A stretch of DNA of 64,000 nucleotides, taken from assembly GCA_003665825.1 (NCBI GenBank), contig QPFY01000011.1:992001-1056000 (forward strand). Reading direction: 5' to 3'. A program made the translations under genes and the position numbers. Position 1 is the first letter of the stretch. Each line of letters starts with the position of its first letter. The DNA is from Microbotryum silenes-acaulis. Its lineage: Eukaryota > Basidiomycota > Microbotryomycetes > Microbotryales > Microbotryaceae. This document shows positions 59,156 through 64,000 of the stretch, one piece after another. The notes under the pieces are model-generated. The model saw nothing but the letters and a program-made list of their open reading frames with translations, was not told the origin of the DNA and ran no database searches.

Positions 59156-61525
59156 ATGCGCGAACGTCGATTCTCCCACCCCCACACGACTATCGGCGAG
59201 CGGCGAGCTGCGGAGAAAGGTCTCGGCTCGCACCTTCTCTGAACACTCCACGCTCAACCTCGAACCACCCACCCACCATCCAAGCTGGCTTCCGCAGTTC
59301 TCACCGCTTCGTCGGTGCTCTCAGCGCTGCTACCCTCCTTCCTGCACCCCACTCGACTCGGAGGTAGAAAGTCACTCGTCCTCGGGCTGACTTTGGGGTT
59401 CTCCCTCTCGCTGTCGTTGACGGGTTTGGCCATCTATGCTCAGGATGCTTGGAAGAGGTCGATGGTCAAGAGAGGGAAGGCGCACAGGAAGGCAAGGAGG
59501 GGTAACGGGGTACGAGAGGGAGGTGAGGAGCACGGAGATCAGGAGGACGAGGACGAAGGGATGAGTAAGAATCTGGTAGAAATCAGAGGCGAGGACGTCG
59601 TACATGGAGTGGAAGGGCTTATTGGTGAGTACTGATCCAGGTCCATGGGTGCTTGTGATCTATGCGATCACTGATCGAGCTCCTCGCTTGCAGGCAACAC
59701 CCCTTTGGTCCGGATCAACTCGCTCAGCGATGCGCTCGGCGTCGAGATACTCGTTCAGTCCTCTCCATCCAAGCCTACTCTCCCTAGAATTCCATTCTTA
59801 CCCCACTTCTCGTCATAGGGCAAATGCGAATTCCTCAACCCTTTTGGATCTGTCAAAGACCGAGTCTCTTTACGCAGTCAGTCTTTTCCAGCCGCCCGGA
59901 ACATCCCCTCGGTGAAAGATGCGCGACTCAAGAACGATTTGATGAGGCTACAACCAGTCATCCAACAGGCCGAAAATCAGGGGCTCATCGCACCCAATAC
60001 CGGATCATGCATCTTTGAAGGCACATCAGGAAGTACCGGCATCTCGATTGCTGGCATTGCGAGGGCAAGAGGATATCGAGCTCGTTGGTCCCTTCCCAAA
60101 CGCTGCAATTCATGACCCACCCACATGGCTGATGCTCTTGTTGCCTCTCCGCACTTTTCTACTGGCCCCACACTCAGATATTGTCCTTCCTGATGATGTC
60201 GCCGCCGAGAAAGTGCAGTTGTTGGAAGCGCTTGGCGCCGTGGTGGAAAAAGGTGCGTACAAAACTTGGTTGCCTTCCCCCCTCGGCTAATCTGGTCCTT
60301 TTGTCACATCATCGGTCCAGTTCGCCCGGTCTCGATTGTCGATAAGCGACACTACGTCAACCTTGCTCGATTGAGGGCCCAGCAGTTCGGTCAACGGGTC
60401 TTGCACGCTTCTACTTCGTCGTCCGAAGCGAATTCCATCGTCCCTTCCAACAACAACAGTAGCGAAGATCTTTCCCTACCCAGCGCTACAACCTCTTCTC
60501 GACCCCCTCCTTTCGAGCCCTCGCTATTGATCACTTCCCAACCCAACCCAACGGCATACAACTCCTCCTCTGCACCATCGAAAACCTACATCCCCCCAGC
60601 ACGTGGTCTTTTCGCCGACCAATTCGAGAACCTGTCGAACCTCCAAGCGCATTCCCAAGGGACAGCAGCGGAGATCTGGAAGCAGACGAAAGGGGAAGTT
60701 GATGCGTTCGTTTCGGGTGCTGGGACGGGGGGTACTATTGCGGGTGTGGGGAGGACACTAAAAGGGCATAAGAAGGGGGTTAAGATAGTGCTCGCCGATC
60801 CGCAGGGCAGTGGGTTGTTCCATAAAGTGCGTTTGGGTCCTGACTGTATGGCTTTACTGTTGCTCATTCTATTGGTTTGTGGTGCGGATAGGTCCACGAC
60901 GGCGTCATGTACTCCACTACGGAAGCGGAAGGTACGCGAAGGAGGTACCAAGTCGATACCGTCGTCGAAGGGATCGGGTTGAATCGCCTTACGAAAAACT
61001 TTGAAAAGGCGTTGCCTTTCATTGATGATGCTTTCAGGTCGGTCGATTCAGGACCGAGACAACTCGTGGGAGTGATGACTGACTGGTTCGCCCGAGACTG
61101 ATTGGTGCGTGTGGGATGGGATTGGATAGGGTAACGGACGAAGACGCCATCACCATGTCCCGACACTTGGCCAAACAGGATGGTCTGTTCCTTGGATCTT
61201 CATCGGCCGTCAATCTGATCGCTTGTGTGCGGTTGGCGCAGAAGTGGAAGAAAGAGGGTGAGCATACGCAGGGAAAGAGGAGAGGGGGGATTGAGGAAGG
61301 GGGTAAGAAGATGATTGTGACAATCTTGTGGTGAGTTGGAGATAATGGTGCTCCGGGCTGGCATGACCTTGTTCAATCAAACGATGGCTGACGAGCACAC
61401 GAGCTTGTAGTGATTCGGGGACGCGACACTACTCGAGGTTCTGGAACGACAAAGTCCTACAGGGCTTGGGTTATCGCACGGATCTTTCGATCGAAACCAT
61501 ACTCGAACTGAGCACGGCCGCATGA
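59156..61525 (+). CDS. Cysteine synthase 2 (membrane-anchored O-acetylserine sulfhydrylase-like)
   Basis: Nine exons: 59156-59219, 59298-59624, 59694-59752, 59819-60083, 60178-60252, 60321-60826, 60892-61037, 61130-61330 and 61411-61525; 585 aa, phases consistent. An N-terminal membrane segment (SLVLGLTLGFSLSLSLTGLA) precedes a fold-type II PLP enzyme: NTPLVRINSLSD, the PLP lysine in FGSVKDR, the phosphate loop EGTSGSTGIS, HIVLPDDVAAEKVQLLEALG and SGAGTGGTIAGVGR. This matches fungal cysteine synthase 2, which in other fungi is tied to the mitochondrial outer membrane. Inserts of about 33 and 80 residues, Ser/Asn-rich in the second, interrupt the core. The first exon is inferred, because no ATG precedes residue 22 without it; that start is moderately sure. 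Confidence 0.86.
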
Positions 61526-61664
61526 GGATCCGTTCCGCGAGAATACCGAGAGTGATGATTTACAACATACATGTGTAGCAACAAGCGGATCACGTTCCGA
61601 ATATAATACCAAAAAAAAGGAAATTTCACAGCGCCTTTGGTGAAATACGCTTCCTTCCCAAAGA

Positions 61665-63554
61665 TCACATCGATGCCCTCCCCAACAAGATCTTGAGATC
61701 AAGTAGGACCTGTGAGTACACCGAAATCAGCACCCTCATCGAAAGGATCCGAAGTTGATGATCCGGGAGAATACGACCCACATGCCTCAACGCCCTCGTC
61801 CACGTCTCATCATTCCCGAATTGTAACTTGATGGATACGTCACCGATCTTATCCTTCACGACTCTGAAACGCTCGTGATGGATCAAACAGTTCAGCTTCG
61901 GATGAGGTCGACTGTTTTACCCTGACGAACAGACTCACCGATGAGGGACGTTGAACACGGGGTCGATACTGTTGACGTATTCGTACATCTGCCTCAGGCA
62001 ATCCAAGAAGGCGACCATGGCGAGGTCGAAGCGACGGTTTTGCAGTAATCTTGTTACGGCGAAAAAGTCACCACTGCCGTGTAGTTCGAGCGAGGTCGAC
62101 GTCGAGGTGGACGAGGTCGAACTCGCGGAAGAGGTGCCGCTCGTGGAAGCGGGGTGGTGCGAGTCCGTTTCGTTGAGTTTCTCTATCCTCGAAAAGGATC
62201 CGATGGGTACGAGTTTGTAGGTATGGAACGTGTAGGAGAACTTGCGGGCGATTGTTTGGAGCAGGAGGAGGGTGTGGCCCCATGCGGCGTTGATCTCGGG
62301 CCATTCGACTGGATGATTCGGTAATCGCCCTAGACGGAGACCGTTGATGGTGCCGAAGCCGGCTTCTTGGCCTATGCAGAAAGCGTCGTCTGCGGAAAGG
62401 GGGGCGGGGTTCAGACTGGTCTGAGAGAGAAAGCAGGGCGTTCGGGAGACTGACTGAATACGTTGGTTTTTTCCAATTTGATCAGCTCGCGCAAGTCATG
62501 CTCGTAACGCGTCTGGACCGAGTCGATCTTGTCCTGCATCGCCTGTGTTTGTAATGTTTGGTTTGAATGATCCCTCCAAAACCTGTTGGGAGAGCGAAGC
62601 ACGTCTGAGTGGGCGAAATCTCGGAGTTTTCGCAAAGTGTGCTCACTCTTGTTCTTCGAGCGCGAGTTGTTCCTCCTCTGCATCGAGTAGTGCCTTTTCC
62701 TGATCGAGAGCGGCTCGTTCGGCCTCGACCTGTTTGAGCGACTGCAACGCCTCTTGGGCGGCGCGTTTTCTGCGTGCGATTTCCTTGGTCAACGCCTCCT
62801 TGGTTCCGGTGGGGCCGAGCACATCCTCGTTACGCCTGCGCTGCACGTCCTTTTCAAACGCTTCCAAGCGATCTTTTTCCTTTTTGAGTTCGGACAGTTC
62901 CTTGTTGATGAGCGACAAGAGTTTGTCCATGCATTCGACGCAGAGCGGGTGGTCGATCTTGGACTCTGCCGAGAGCAACGAGTACAGTCGCGATAACTGT
63001 GAGATGCGAGGGGTCAAGGGTGGCGGATCGGAGGAGGGGGATGCGTGGGGGTTCGAAGTGGTTTGGATGATCTCGGTGCGAGGTTTGGAGGGGGGCAGTA
63101 CGGCGAGGGAGGATTCGACGGTCGGGACGTGGGGTGGAGCGGCGTGGGCTGGGTCGAGCACGATGTAGCTCTCGCCTGGTCCGAAACCGACGGGAGGATC
63201 TGCGCCAGGAGGAACGGACGACGAGCCCGAAGGCGGCTGGTAAGGACTTGGGATGCGCAAGGTGTGATGTGCGTCGGTGGAGCCCCAGCGAGTCGCGACG
63301 GAGGTCGGGGTGGTGGACGTCGACGGGTTCGTGCGAGGTGGTCTCGCGGCGACGGCGGTATCGTACAACGGTCTCAGCCCCGGTCGTAGTCGATTCGGGC
63401 TCGGGCTCGGGCCCGGGTCGGGGAGGTGCGCTGGATGCGGATGTCGCTCGGATTGGGATAGGAGGTCATACGTCGAGGGGGACAGCGCCGCGAGTGAGTC
63501 GTCGAGCGAGGACGGCGTCAACGGTTGACGACATCGTTGACAGTTGCCGTGCAT
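61665..63554 (-). CDS. ATG6: Autophagy protein Atg6/Vps30 (Beclin 1)
   Basis: Exons 62647-63554, 62455-62582, 61939-62389, 61782-61863 and 61665-61709 give 537 aa. N-terminal CQRC and a later CVEC are the paired CxxC motifs of Beclins. A Pro/Ser-rich linker leads to a long coiled coil (KKEKDRLEAFEKDVQRRRNE onward) and then the evolutionarily conserved domain: TNVFNDAFCIG, FGTINGLRLGRLP, VEWPEINAAWGHTLLLL and, across the last splice, WTRALRHVLLDLKILLGRA. It is a subunit of the class III PI3-kinase complexes I and II (Vps34, Vps15, Atg14 or Vps38) in autophagy and vacuolar sorting. ATG 63554 is used since the longer frame starts with TTG. It converges with cysteine synthase 2, 139 bp apart. Confidence 0.94.
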
Positions 63555-63852
63555 GGTGTGAGACCATCCAGGGAGGGGAACTGCTGTGGGGTCCAAAGTG
63601 GTGCGGTCGTACAAAAGACAAGCTCGCGGCTCGTCCAGCGCGTCGTGTCGGCCAGCCTCACTTATTAGAGCTCATTTTTATTAGCAAGTTGTCAGAAGAG
63701 CGGTCAGCGGCGCCTTCAGTCAGCCGCGCAGTTCAGTTTTAAGTTCAGCCGATCAATCGGCCAAACCGACCTCCTTTCTCGCGCTCTTGCTCTTTCTTCT
63801 CGCTCGCTCCTTTTGCTCGGCGAGACAGGCACCGACAACATCGACCAAGCTG

Positions 63853-64000
63853 ATGGACCCCGTCGTATCGAGCAACGGCGGTGGTCCGTCCCATCAGGAT
63901 CATGGCCACGGTCATCGTCCGAGCTCGAACTTGGTCGGCCACTCGTCATTGTCATTGTCCTCCTCCCAGTCGCTGTCCCTGTCGAGCTCTGCCCAGCCGC
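63853..64000 (+). CDS. 5' end of an unidentified gene cut by the right edge
   Basis: An open frame of 49 codons starts at ATG 63853 and runs off the window. It reads MDPVVSSNGGGPSHQDHGHG, then a Ser/Leu-rich low-complexity stretch, typical of a disordered N-terminus. It is divergent from ATG6 with 298 bp between start codons. Too little is present to name a family. Confidence 0.5.
   Translation, partial: MDPVVSSNGGGPSHQDHGHGHRPSSNLVGHSSLSLSSSQSLSLSSSAQP

Overview
The window is nuclear DNA of a fungus, most likely a basidiomycete. Genes lie close together on both strands. Almost every one is split by short introns of about 60 to 130 nt with GT-AG ends and CTRAY-like branch sites. The genes are eukaryotic throughout: U3 processome, MCM, spliceosome, SNAPc, dynactin, Beclin and cytosolic ribosomal proteins. 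An Ash1-type SET protein, a long-form cysteine synthase, a siderophore-transporter-like MFS protein and the intron density would suit Pucciniomycotina (red-yeast or smut-like lineages). That placement is inference; no rRNA or mitochondrial marker is present. The exon models were joined by hand from splice signals, reading-frame phase and protein-family continuity. Nearly all close to a whole number of codons.

Layout. 0-10.3 kb: a two-domain glycosyltransferase (cut by the left edge), DPM1, the WD40 processome protein UTP13 and an aldo-keto reductase. 10.3-13.4 kb: a gene-poor stretch with dispersed and inverted repeats, probably remains of a small mobile element, and one doubtful ORF. 13.4-24.2 kb: a large disordered/helical protein with PCNA-box-like ends, CWC24, RPS2, an HSL-type esterase with an 11-nt microexon, and dynactin p25. 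24.4-31.5 kb: MCM5 with a cluster of ACGCGT boxes, a second aldo-keto reductase transcribed divergently from it, and RPL27 with its start codon split by an intron.

32-42.7 kb: a proline-rich protein with a SUMO-interaction-like motif, a siderophore-transporter-like MFS protein, two small membrane proteins and SNAPC1. 43.9-48 kb: a degenerate kinase-like gene with a frame break, then RPS0/RPSA. 48.6-55.7 kb: an Ash1-like H3K36 methyltransferase and the ABC protein RLI1. 56.2-64 kb: a nucleotide-sugar transporter with a one-base frame break, the release-factor methyltransferase MTQ1, cysteine synthase 2, Beclin/ATG6, and the start of an unidentified gene at the right edge.

Most of these are single-copy housekeeping genes with no operon logic. 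Several share functions: ribosome production, recycling and termination (UTP13, RPS2, RPL27, RPS0, RLI1, MTQ1), RNA polymerase II/III snRNA transcription and splicing (SNAPC1, CWC24), and glycosylation (DPM1, the nucleotide-sugar transporter, the glycosyltransferase). I found no clear new multi-gene system. The unusual signals are in gene structure (GC-AG introns, a microexon, a split start codon, a stop codon alone in its exon), two frame breaks, a fused glycosyltransferase and a repeat-rich island.
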